A stretch of DNA of 64,000 nucleotides. Origin: Monarcha castaneiventris obscurior. Taxonomy: Eukaryota > Chordata > Aves > Passeriformes > Monarchidae. The stretch lies in the NCBI GenBank assembly GCA_026261815.1, contig JAMPIT010000230.1, forward strand, positions 3,543,501 through 3,607,500. Direction: 5' to 3'. Within the stretch, counting starts at the first letter, position 1; each line of letters begins with the position of its first letter. The position numbers and the translations under genes are program-made. This document shows, in pieces, positions 1-11,464 of this stretch. The notes beneath the pieces were generated by a model. That model made no database searches. It had not been told where the DNA came from and was given only the letters and a program-made list of their open reading frames with translations.

Positions 1-3000
1 TCAGTATTCCCTTGTACATGCAAGTCAGACACAAAAGCAAATTATTCTCAAATTCTGAGCAGAAGCAGTGGGGTGTTTTTATTTACTGCAATCACAACCA
101 GTTGCCTTCACTCCATCGTGCCAGGCAGATGAATTAATTAATTGTCAGAGCACCAGGGGCACACTGCTAAATACACATGCGCACGCTATCAAATTAAAGG
201 AAATTACTACATTGAATTCTTCCTCAGCCTGTTAATTACACACAGGTTACACCCACGATCACGGTGGGTAAATACTTGTGATTTTGCTTGGGGAATTACA
301 ACAGCATTGCTTGCTTAGAATATAATTTGTGGCTAATGTATTGCAAGTTTTAAAAGACGATTGGGTGCTTCTGCAAGTAAAATCAGCATCAACAGTTATC
401 ACAGCATACCCAAAAGTCATAAGGCAACGTTCATTTTCATGCGTCAGCTGGGAATGAAGAAGAATCTTTGCTGTGGAATAAACCCCATCATCCCATGCAG
501 ACTCGGTGTGACAACTCTGGCAGTGATGCTACAGGCAGGTTACACAGCTAGATCATTCATCAGCCTGTTCTTCATGCTTTTTGGACTCATTTCCTGAAGC
601 TATGATAGGCAGGTAGGCTGAAAACTCCCACATGTGCCTTGAAAAGATAACTATTCCCCCAGCTGAGCTGTAGTAACAAAATAAAAGTATTATACCCTGG
701 TTTCTCACATTAGTAAGCACTGTGAATCACTTCGTGTTGGTCCAGGAGAAGCTGTAAAGTGAGAACGAGCAGAAATATGAAACACACCTAAAAAAATAAA
801 AATGCACATGGTGATATGGCTCATTTTATCCCAAACAGATAACTGGCCTCTTGGAGATAAGGAATCCAAACTCACAATACAAGTACGATACTAATCAATG
901 AACAAATAAAGTCTAATAAACAAACTGAAAACTTCCTCTAGGACTGTTCACCTAATTAAAAAAATCCAACCAACCAACAACAAAACGCTTCCTGTGTTGG
1001 CTTTGTGCAGAGCATACATGGGGTCTTTGAGCTCTCTGCCCAACCCTGGACACCTTAAACCTTAGAACTGCTTATGTTGGAGAGAAATGTCAGCCCCTGA
1101 CCTTATTCCTGCAGTGAACAGTGGAGCTGGAATAGGGCTCAATTAGCAGCTCGATGACCCTACCCTCAGCCTAGAGCAACCTACTCCCCAGGGAGGTGAA
1201 GCAACAGAGCAGAGCCTGTGCTGCATCAGATGCACTGGTTGTAGTGACTGACTGCACTTGTTCAAGGCTAAACTGGTCACCTTGCACAGCACTGAGTAAG
1301 TATCTCTTAAAGTGCTCTAAGCTGCTCTCAGTTTTCCTGCTTCGAAGCACGAAAGGGTCCCTGGCTGGGGACCAGGGTGAGACTCTGCCCTGTTGTACAC
1401 ACTAAGTGATCATAGGCATGTTTCTAAAATACATCCAGAACTATCCACTGCTGAAAACAAAGCAACAAAACGAGACATGTTTCACAGTGCTTGGCATTTA
1501 GCAGACTTAGCATTCAATTTTTTGAGTGAAATATAAAGTAATAGTGGGGCACTTGCCCCAAGTCAAGCAGCTCTGGAAGATTTCACTACAAGGAATAAGA
1601 TTATGAAAGCTGCCCCTGTCATTTCACCTGGATGATGGAATCTTTCTCTCTTCCAAATCTCTTCTTCCTTTCTCCTAGACTAGAGTTTGGCTCTGCAACA
1701 GGATTGTGCCCAAACCCTTCATCTTCAGACCAAGAGAACACTCCCTGACCTCTTTTTTTTGTTGTTGCTTAAGTGAGCAACTTTTTATCTTGTACTGGTA
1801 AGGATTATCCATCCTGGAGGTCATCCAGGTCTTCCTGTATAAGATACTTCCCTATGATTAAAAAAACACCTTTCTTTGCATCTTCAACAAATTTGGTTAC
1901 TGTGCTTCTACTTTTTGTCTCAGCTTTACTGGCAAAGACCCAGGCCTGGTGGGGAAACCCCACTGGTTCTGTCCCTCCATCCAGCACTCATCCTTTCAAT
2001 ACCAATGTTTTTCTTCATCTGTTTTCTTACCTGGCTTGCAATTCTTCATCTTATTTCACAAGAAATATTGAAGTGCATGACACTTAATCACTACCATATG
2101 ATAATCTCCAGTGCAATGGGCTAAGATGCCAAACTGTTCATATTTCCCTACAAACTGGTCTCTCGTCATCCTCACCATCCATCTCAGCCCTGCCACAGGC
2201 AGAAATTTTCCCAACATTGTTACTTTTGTTCCTTTGCTTTATACTGGAAATCTGATCCCTCTTTTTTTGCAAGGTAAGTCCTCTCTAAGAAGAAAATTCT
2301 GGTCCCAACCTAGAATTTAAGGAGCACTGAACTGCAGGGAAGAGAGGTGTCCTGCCAAAGCTACATGCCCAGAAAAATGAACAAGCTCTGCTGAGAAGAC
2401 CCTGACCTGAAGAGAGACTGTGTTGGAAATCCAGGCACTGCCTGTGCCCCTGCTGCAGCACCTCTTCACAGCCATCCCCTCTGCTCTCCTGCCAAGGGTG
2501 CTCCAGCAACACATCCTTGATTGAGCACATCCTTCCCCAGAGGATGCTCTCTCTGAAAAATCTCTGGCTTAGGATCAGTTTGTGGTAAATTCAGTTTCAT
2601 TTCTCAGAACAGGCTGAAAAAATAATCTATCAATGGGCTCAATCTAAATAGCCTTTCAAAATGCTTCTGAATTTAAGTGAAAGTTATAAAATGCTCCTGA
2701 GCTCTGTTCTCTTTTTCTCCAACTCTGAATAGTGAGAACATTTATGGAGTTCTGCTTGCTTTTACAACAGTGAGTTATTTGACCTTTATTTTGCCTCTTC
2801 ACTTAAAAATTTTTTGAAAGGCAAGTAACAGAAAAGGAATTACCTCCCACCATCCTCAACAGGGACAGTAAACACAATTAGAGACAATACACCAGATAGA
2901 TGTCTGCACTTGTTTCCTGCCCTTCCACTGAATCCTAACAAAAAAGCCCTTTGATAAAGTTAATTGGATGATTCTCTCATTCTGCTGGAATAAAAGAGCT

Positions 3001-6000
3001 CACAGAGACACAAGAGCTGACTTCATTAGACTGAAAGGTAATGAAGGACTTGCTCTCTGTGTTCACATTCACCACCACAGGTCCCCTTCGTTCTGCATGA
3101 GCTGTACCAATCGAGATGACATCGTGTTTTACAGGGTCAGGGATGTCACTTCCCAAAACTAAAGTACAGTGACACTTTCCCAGATTAAAATACAACGGGA
3201 TGAGGCTGGCTGCTCTGGCAGGCTCAGAGAGCTCTGCACTGCTGCACACGTGGGCAGGGGAAGGTTTCCAGCAGGGAGCAGGGCTGCTCAAAGACAGAAG
3301 CAGGCACTGGGAAAGGGGAGAGCAGGGCTGGCTCCCCATCCAATTCCTAATCCTTAATTACATTTATTTTAAAGCAGTGGATGGGGAGGAGCCGTGCACA
3401 TCACAGTGCACTGGTTGTCCTACCTGCCCTTGCCCTGAGGCTCTCTGCATCCACTGCAGGTGCCCTATGCCAGTATGTGCCCTATGTGGCACTACCCAGG
3501 ACTTGCTCCCCATCTTCACTGCTCAAAAATAACGGACAGTTAAAGGACTGTGAAAACAATAAATCCAAAGGAGATTTATTTTCTAGTGAAGGAGGGGATG
3601 AAAATGTTTTGGTTTTTTCTTCTCCTCCCTGTTTCAGGGGTTGCTCCTGCCATTCCCATGAGTCACTGGACAAAACAAAAAACAATTCTGGGACCAGGAT
3701 CAGGACAAAGCACTCCCTGGAATCCTTCAATATTGGAGTCACTTCTTCAAGAGTCTGATTCTAGTTCACCAACACTTCCCTTCATTGCCGACAGCAGTGA
3801 GTTAGTTCCAAATGCAGTCATAACAAAACCTCTACTTTCACTCTACTCCTTCATTCATACCTCCAGAACCCAAACTAATCCTTTCACCCCTGAGTCACAT
3901 CCGGAATCCACAAACAGCTGATTACCTACAGCTCTTCTCAAAATCTAATCCAAGCTTTGTGAAAGACTTCCCAAAAAGTCTGCATTAGAAGCTCCTAGGG
4001 GTAACTGATCACAGATTGACCAAATTGAGATGGGCTGTTTGTTTGCAATATGTGTTTTAAGTGAGTCATGCTATTCTTCATCAGAGCCTCTTGCTCAGAA
4101 TTTACCACTCTCTCCCCTCTCATTTTTGTATGAACCACAAATTGTACCAGTAATGAGTCTGTCTATCTTTCAAGCCACTGATAAGGTATGATATAGTACA
4201 GCAACAGAATGTTTTGTCTGCCTATAAACAAAGTTTTCCACTGGTGAGTCTCCATTTATTTTAGCAGCCAGGTTTTTATTCATTTACTAGGCTCCATGTT
4301 TGTTCAGTCTCATTCCAGTTTCTTAAATCAAAATGACTTGTGCTACTTCTCTGTATATGTGACACCCACGCTACGACATTTCTTGACCAAATTTATAACT
4401 CATTTAAACCCCCACATTTGTTCAAAGAGGACCATTTACAATTAATTTCAAACCAAATGAGTCTATTATAACAGCATCATTAAGTAGCCAACATTAGCTA
4501 TTTCATTGTTTTGCTCAGGACTAATGTTTGACAAACCTGTACATTATCCTAATTGCAAACATCATATATTAACACAGTAATTGCCTTTTTTGTAGTCTTG
4601 TGAAACTTCATCTCTGCTCCATGATTTATTCACAATCAGCACTTGGCAGAGAAAGCTCTGCCACTTCATTCAAGAGTGTTTTATCAGAGTTGTTTGGATT
4701 TAATTTTAAAATATTTTACTTTAACAGCTTGTGCTTTAAAGACACTTAGGCTATTAATAGGATAGATCCACCTTTGTCATCTAATATAAACATCTCACCA
4801 GCTTTCTCCCGCATAGAGAAAAAAAATTTTAATGCGCACCTCTTTTCCAAGCTTTTGCCTACGTTTTTATGACAATTCTGTTATTTCCATAAAGAAATGG
4901 ATCAATATTATTCTTCAAAGGTCTTCTCTCCCACCTCCTCCCTCCTCCATCTATAATTTGCTAGCTGGCTCCCCATGGACAAGTTTCCTGTGTCATTTTT
5001 TTTCCTTTGGATCATTCACAACCCTGGGCTTTCATTTGAAAGCAATGGCTTTCCGTTTCCTGGAATTTCTACACCTTATCCTTTAACCTACATTTTAGAT
5101 GAAAGATCTATAAACATTCAAGGTCTTAAGACCTCTGAAATGGATGGAGCCATCTGGGTGCAGAGGGGCACTCATCCCTGACTGCTGCCCTGCCAGATTG
5201 TACCAGAATTATTTTCTGAATGATGCTCCCCGTCACTCATGATTTTCTAGGTCTCCAAACTGCCCCTCTTCCACTGTCTTTTCCCAGGCTGAAGAAATGC
5301 AGTACATCTGATTGCTTTTCAGCTCCCAGTTGTCCTTGTTTGTATTTCTCTCTTTAATGACCCTGTGAGTTCTCTCTGCAGGAAGGATTTAAGCCATTTC
5401 TGGAGAGTTCCCCCTTTGAGCATGGGGCAGTCAGCAATATCAGTTGCTTTAGATAAAGCCGCTCATACGAGTTTTAAGACATTTTGTCTGGCAATAAGAA
5501 GGGCAAAAATATCTGTCACAGGCACCTTTCTTCATCACACATCGCCAAACACTTCTACACAAGTTCCTTCACTGTATTATATTCTCCATCTTCAAAAGAG
5601 GAGGGTGAAAACTATCCCTATCCTCTTCCTGCCATGAGTCATAAAGGAAAGAAGAATACATCATTTATAATAGTAGACATATTAATGAGAAGTGATTAAG
5701 GTTGAATTTCAGGAAATGTGTGTCACTTTACCACCGCTGCCAAAAAATTCCTACGTGAACCTGAACAAATAATTCTAGACTTGAATTTCCTAGCTGTGTA
5801 ATGAGGGTTGTTGTCACAGAGTAATGATTGAGAGACACTTGCATGGTAAACTGCTGAGAGTTTCTGTGAAAAATGTTAATTCCATTTCTAAAAGCCTTTC
5901 AAAAAGAACAGGAGAATTAAATTAATGGCAGATCGGAAAGATGAGTTGTGAACTACTCTTGATCTATAGTCCAGGTGACAGAAGAGTTAAGTGCAGGAAG

Positions 6001-6600
6001 AGGGACATCCCTGATGAATTGCCTGTCTCCAACATGACAAGTGAATGGAAAAAGCCAAACTACTGAGAAATACTGACTTTTAATAGACAAAAGTTACATA
6101 TCATATGGTGATTTCAAACTGGAACTAAGAAAAGCCCTCCTCCTTGGAAACTTGGGGACTTTTTTATGTATCAGCTGTAGGGACTGGCAAACTTCTAGTT
6201 AGAGTAAAATAATTCCTGCAGTCTGATGCTACTCATCATTCACTACCAGCAAAAATCCCATACTTCACATTGAGGAAATCAATATATAGGATGGTATGTG
6301 TGGCAATGAGTTTTAGAAGATGATCTGTGTTTTTATCAGAAGTGGGGCACTGGCAGCTCCCTTCTTACCATTTTGTTGCATGTGTTGAACAGAGCTCCAA
6401 GTATAACAGTAGAAAAAACCTCTGGCTCTTACACAGCCAAAAAGGTCAGTTAAATATGTAGATATTAAGCCCCAGTTCCATGGTTATTCCAAAGTCAGTT
6501 GCACTTCCATAAGCAGAACTTGCCCCAGCATTTACCAATGCTACAAAAAAAGAGGCAACTATTGAAATGTTCTTCCAGTTCTCCCAAGACATGAACTCAT
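1..6600. other. Unique non-coding stretch
   Basis: I see no exon, RNA gene or recognisable interspersed repeat here. Open frames are short, overlap on both strands and resemble no family I know. The first 350 bases are treated separately as a possible conserved element. Small local features are an A/C-rich patch near 955-985 and a T run near 1752. The stretch is AT-rich with few CpGs, as expected of avian intergenic or intronic DNA. Confidence 0.6.
111..340. promoter_or_regulatory. Possible conserved non-coding element
   Basis: This AT-rich segment contains clustered homeodomain-type cores: an ATTAATTAATTG run near 133-145 and a TTAATTACAC site near 231-241. It contains no repeat I recognise and no credible reading frame. 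Such composition is common in vertebrate developmental enhancers, but it also occurs by chance in AT-rich DNA. The call is inference only, and alignment with other birds or reptiles would decide it. Confidence 0.22.
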
Positions 6601-6614
6601 CAAAGGCCAGCTGG

Positions 6615-6677
6615 TGATCAGTCAGAGGTTGGACTCAATAATCTCAGAGGTCTTTCCCAACCCTGTGCTTTCGTGAA
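6615..6677 (+). mobile_element. CR1 LINE 3'-terminal fragment
   Basis: The words GGTTGGACTCAATAATCTC and AGAGGTCTTTCCCAACC match the end of the avian CR1 non-LTR retrotransposon, just before its short terminal repeat. A diverged terminal repeat (CTGTGCTTTCGTGA) follows. Only the last 60 or so bases survive, as expected of a heavily 5'-truncated CR1 copy. There is no coding capacity left. Orientation is plus because the tail lies on the right. Confidence 0.75.
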
Positions 6678-6689
6678 AAGAGAGTCCTG

Positions 6690-9220
6690 AGACCAGTTAG
6701 AAGAAAACTACAGGATTCAGGAATGGTAGAGTGGAAGTCATTAAACGATACCACGTAATTCTGCACATCAGTGCAATTAGCCTTGGCACATTATTTCCTT
6801 GTGACTGAGATTCATGCATCTTTCTCACTTTTCTTTGTGGAAAGAAGGTGATAAATAGGAAAATCGGGTTTTAGCCAGAAACTCCTGCCTTCTTCCAGCA
6901 TGACTATGCTTTCCAAAACCATCACATTGTTCACTTTATTCTAACCCTACAAACAAGCACCTTTTGGCAGCACTGTATGTTTGAGCTTCCCTGGCATCTA
7001 CAAAGTTCTCCAGCATCAGCAACTCCTACCTCAGTCTAAAACATCCAGTACAGAAAAGAACAAGGCCAATGTTATAAACATAATCAACTGCTGATGGATT
7101 GCAGAAATTCTTAAAACATCTGTCCTTAGCTGTGAGGTGCAAAGGAATAGAAACTCATGCTGTCAACAGAGCTAAGTTATTATTGTTCTAGATGCAGATC
7201 AGCTTCACTAAGGAGATATTTATTGCTTTGCCTGCCTTAAACTAAATCTGCAGACTCTCTGCCAAATGGCTTGTAGCAGGTTTAATGATCATGGAGGTCC
7301 ACAGCTTTGTAAATACTGTGACAAGTCAAACTGGTAGCTGAAGATCAGCTTTTGGGGCTGTCTATGGGCTGGAGGAGAATTCCTCTTTGCCAAGCCCAGA
7401 ACGTGGCTGGTAGGAGGCTTACATTTAGACCAGCTTGTACTTCAATGCTTTGTGAAAATGAGGAGGCCAGGACCTGAATATGACAGGTCCCACCCACCAT
7501 TTTTATTGCTTTAGAGATTGTGTAGGCGTGGTATAACCATCCCTAATGTTACCCACTGAATGTGCTCCTCTGATCCTTTTTAAAGCAAGCCAACTCTGTG
7601 ACTACACTGGCTTAATTTAATAGCATCAGAAAAACAAATCAATGCCTCCAAGGATAACCTTGAGTTAATCCCACATCAAGGAGGAACCTTTCTACTTTGC
7701 TCATGGGAAGGCTCTACCACTATGGCTTCAGCAAATGAAGGCAGTTTGTTTTTCCAGTGCCAAGGACAGAGAGATCAAGGACAGTAAACAGCTAAAGCCT
7801 CCACAGACAGAGAGCAACCATCAGGAGGCAATTACAGGAAAACCTACTAACAGCCAGAGATACTCCTTTGGGCAGTGTATTTCTGCAGCACCACCACAGA
7901 TCTTGTAAGCTACTGATATTCCTGAGAATACAGCTAAGCAACATCACCTCATTCATTTACAGCTGTGTTACACACAGCATCTGCACTATTTACAACAATA
8001 CCAGCAGCAGCTTGTGTCCTTTACAGGTTATACTGCACAAGCACCGTCACGGTAAGGTCTGCAAAAGCCACTGGGATTCACCTTAGGGCACCACTCTCGA
8101 CAGGTTAATGGTATGGCAGGGAAGATGAAAACCCCAGGCTTTTTAAAGCCTAACAAATTGCGTTTTACCACCAAGGGATTCAAGCACTGCAAAGAAGGGG
8201 AAGCTTTGGATATATCCTACCTTGCGAGAAGCATTTTTGTCCGTGCTCTCCACATCACCGTCCAAGAATGGCATGGCAAAAGAGCTGAGATCCTGCAAGG
8301 ACAGAGAAGAAAAATTGATGTCTTTTATTAATGCCTTTTTCCTTCCCTCAGAGCATCCCATGACTGAAGCCCACAGATCTATTTCCAGAATGCCCACTGC
8401 TTTACCCATAGCAATTGCTGGAAGCAATAACACGGACTCTGATCGTTCTCCTTGGCTGTGAAACAATGACAGATGTAAGTTACAAGTGAACAGGGAGCCC
8501 TCAGCAGCACTTGCAGCACATCACCATCAAAAACCACCTGCACGGCCAAAGTCAAAAGTCCTGTGTTAAAACTGTCAAGGGGAGGTACCGAAACCCCACA
8601 GAAAAACTGGCAGGAAATTACAAACATATCCACTTGCTCAGCAAATGCCTATCTTGCCTTTAGTGGGATGTATGATCTTAAAGAGTATTTATAGCAATAA
8701 ACACAACCTCAATGAAAGTATGTCAACATTCTGAGAAATATGTAACTTCTATAAAAAAGACAGAGAAAACTGACACAGTGCTCAGGGAGGAAATAACCAA
8801 TTCACTTGCACAAATGACAGAGAAGCACCCAATTCTGCAGAATTAAACACAATAAAACCATAAGAAAAGCACACATGTTCATTTTTAACTAACAAAAACA
8901 AACTGCAATTATATTCCACCTCCTGCCGTCTGTTCTGTTTATGATACTTCATGTTCCAGCCACAGGGTTTTTAGAGCTCCTTTCTACATGCCTAAGGAAA
9001 TTATGTTAGTGTCAAGTTTAGCATCTGTTTGATCAGAAAAGTACATAATGAGCAATTCTGCGACCAGAAGCATGAGGTTGCCTAATGCTGTGTGCTGAAG
9101 AACTGAGTCTTGGGTCCTAAATGTCAGGAATACCCCCCCAGCACAGAACCTCCCAGATGCGAGGCATCACCCTTTCCATGCAATGATTCAGTGCTTCTCA
9201 ACCACCACATCTGCATCCAT
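6690..9220. other. Unique non-coding stretch
   Basis: No gene, RNA or interspersed repeat is recognised. Short frames around 8113-8633 overlap on both strands, show no protein signature and lack supporting splice or start context. Confidence 0.55.
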
Positions 9221-9224
9221 TTAA

Positions 9225-9520
9225 AAGAGTTCAAAATATAAATAATTAGCAATTTCACGTAAACCTAATTTGTGATCAAACAGAGCTTAATTAAAAATTA
9301 GCACCATCCATGAAGTCTGCAGGGCTTGCTTGTCTTCAGAATTCAGTGCAGCCACAGGTCTAATCACATTGCTTTGTGTAATCATACTAAATTCAAAATA
9401 TGCTCAAAAATTGAGTATAACTCAGGCATAATTCTTACAAGTGTTTGAAAATATTCTGGTTACATAATGAACAACAAAAAATAAGGAACAAAATATTGAA
9501 TTACTGGAACTGAAACACAT
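9225..9520. promoter_or_regulatory. Possible conserved non-coding element
   Basis: An AT-rich, repeat-free segment with several TAATTA or TTAATTA cores (AATAATTAGC near 9240 and GCTTAATTAAAAATTAG near 9285-9301) and further TAATC sites near 9360. The composition resembles known enhancer-type conserved elements. No reading frame or promoter feature is seen. This is inference from composition only. Confidence 0.22.
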
Positions 9521-9548
9521 GGGAGTAATTCATGCCAAGTTGCAAAGG

Positions 9549-9565
9549 AAAAAAAAAAAAAAAAA
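9549..9565 (+). repeat. A17 homopolymer
   Basis: A run of 17 A, directly followed by GCAGCAGCC. No retroposed body with matching target duplications was recognised upstream, so it is treated as a simple repeat. Confidence 0.9.
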
Positions 9566-9917
9566 GCAGCAGCCAGGCTTGGCCAAGCTGGCCCCAAATC
9601 ATTAGGCCCCAAACAAATGTATTCCTGACAAATTTGTCTGCTCCCAGCCCTATCTGTGCAGATTCAATGGAAGCTATCTACAAAGGCTCAACGATGTAGC
9701 ATCTCCCTCTTGCCCAAGCATCTGTGTCTCATATCACCTCTGTTTGCAAATAAAAACATAAGGAAACATCTCAAAACCAAAGGAAGAGGCAATTTGTTTG
9801 GTTTAGGTTTTCACTCTTACCAAGATTTGACTGATGCTGGACCAGGCACTGCGGTTAAGATTAAAATTACTTACTCCATATAAAGATTTTTCAGCCATAA
9901 ATGGCATCAATAAACAG

Positions 9918-9956
9918 ATTATTATTATTACTTCACTATTATTATTATTACTTCAT
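9918..9956 (+). repeat. (ATT)n microsatellite with higher-order unit
   Basis: Two blocks of ATTATTATTATTA (9918-9930 and 9938-9950) are each followed by CTTCA. The result is a 20-base higher-order repeat in two copies rather than a plain trinucleotide run, consistent with replication slippage followed by duplication. Confidence 0.85.
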
Positions 9957-10938
9957 ATCTACTGCAGGACTGAAGTGAAGAATCTCTCTGAAGATGTTTA
10001 AGACTCTAATGGAAAGTTACACAAAAGCTGTTTTGTGTTTACTTTAATTTAGCCAAAGGATTTATCAACATTTTCCTCTACCCATCTTCAGTAGTGCAGA
10101 ACCTGGAATCTGATGTGAGCTAAGTTATTTTTCAGGGAATAAATCAAGAAAATAACCTCTTTTGAGCTCCACATATAGCACCCCTGTATTACTCCCTGGT
10201 GTAACTTCCAGGGAGAAAACCACATGTTTAGGAAGGCTGGGGACTGGATGGAAGAAACTGGGTTGAAGGGGACACATATCTACTAATCAGGGTTGAAAAA
10301 GCTGTTCAGAAAATCTAGAACTGCAAGGAATGAACCCAAAATGTCTTATTTGAGCAGAAACCTTTAAAACCAGGAGCGGTAGGTAGATACAACTATTTTT
10401 CTAGGAGCTAAATTTCAGTTCTCAGTTACAATTCTAAGTTTAAAGCCACATATATATTAAAGTCTGAAGTCTAAAAGTATCATGAAACCCAGATGACAAC
10501 TCTACTCTGATCTGTAACTCTCAGATATCATGGAGGTATTGACTTCATCTGCTTTTACCTCCAGAACACATCTCCACTTGTAAGCCAAAATAACTGCAGT
10601 TGGAGCTTTCTGGGCAGCATGAGACCTTTCTTTCTTAATACAGCACTGCTGAACATTTCAAAGTGGGTAATAATTGTACTTTTATTCCTGTGGAAAAATC
10701 TATAGTTGTAACTGCTACCTAACAATTTTTTCATCTCTCATGGGATTTTATATTTGAAGGCATCCATTCACAGAAGGAACGAAATACACAGATCAAATAC
10801 CAGGCTACAAATACTGCTCTCAGTTCCAATCTGTTGGTTAAGCAAGGAAATATTCCGTGCCTTTTTTCCCTTTATGAGTATTTCTGCAGAATAAAGATAG
10901 ATACCAATTTCTTTCTTGTGTTCCTCTTCATCCAGAAA

Positions 10939-10976
10939 CACATGATGATGCAGTTGATGATGATGCCATGATGATT
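10939..10976 (+). repeat. Imperfect GAT-type microsatellite
   Basis: Several GATGAT words interrupted by CAGTT and CC. Short and degenerate. Confidence 0.6.
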
Positions 10977-10977
10977 T

Positions 10978-11415
10978 TGTGCCTTTATATTTTATACCCC
11001 TGTTATGCCTTTCTACAACTTCTGTATTCTTTGTGGTTTTTTGCCTACATTCTTGGACTTGTTTGTTAGCCTGGGAGACTCAACATTTTAGAGATTTTGT
11101 AGTTAGGGATCAGTCGCCCCAGGCCCCAAGGTCCTCTCCAGAACACATGTTGTAAACTAAGATAGAACCATCCAGGGGAAGATTCCTTGGGGAGGAGGGC
11201 TCATTCTAGCCTCTCACTGGGGAATTTATGATAGATATGCTAATTTGTAAAACCTATAATGTTATACCAGATCTTTTGAGGGGGGAAGAATTTGCAGTGT
11301 GCATCGAAGTTCAATCAACTTGGACGTGGTGCACCTAAGGATCCTTAAAATAAATACCAAGGTAAAATCCCTTTTCCCCTTCTAACCGTGTGTGACTCTT
11401 GATTTTAAGACCATG
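10978..11415 (+). mobile_element. ERV-derived LTR-like element (probably ERVL-type solo LTR)
   Basis: The block has the layout of an avian LTR. It includes a motif-rich body (11063-11225) and the words GTGCATCGAAGTTCAATC and GGTGCACCTAAGGATCC. An AATAAA polyadenylation signal lies at 11349-11354. A short downstream segment ends near GACTCTTGATTTTAAGACCA. I recall this style of 3' half from bird ERVL LTRs, but I could not find a clean TG...CA pair with target-site duplications, so both ends are approximate. There is no gag, pol or env and no primer-binding site next to it. An A-rich tract follows at about 11444-11462. Confidence 0.5.
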
Positions 11416-11443
11416 AAAAGGCATCATGATACAGTAACTCTTA

Positions 11444-11462
11444 AAAAAAAAAAACAAAAAAA
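11444..11462 (+). repeat. A-rich tract
   Basis: A runs interrupted by a single C just downstream of the LTR-like block. It could be a decayed poly(A) or a simple repeat. Confidence 0.7.
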
Positions 11463-11464
11463 AC

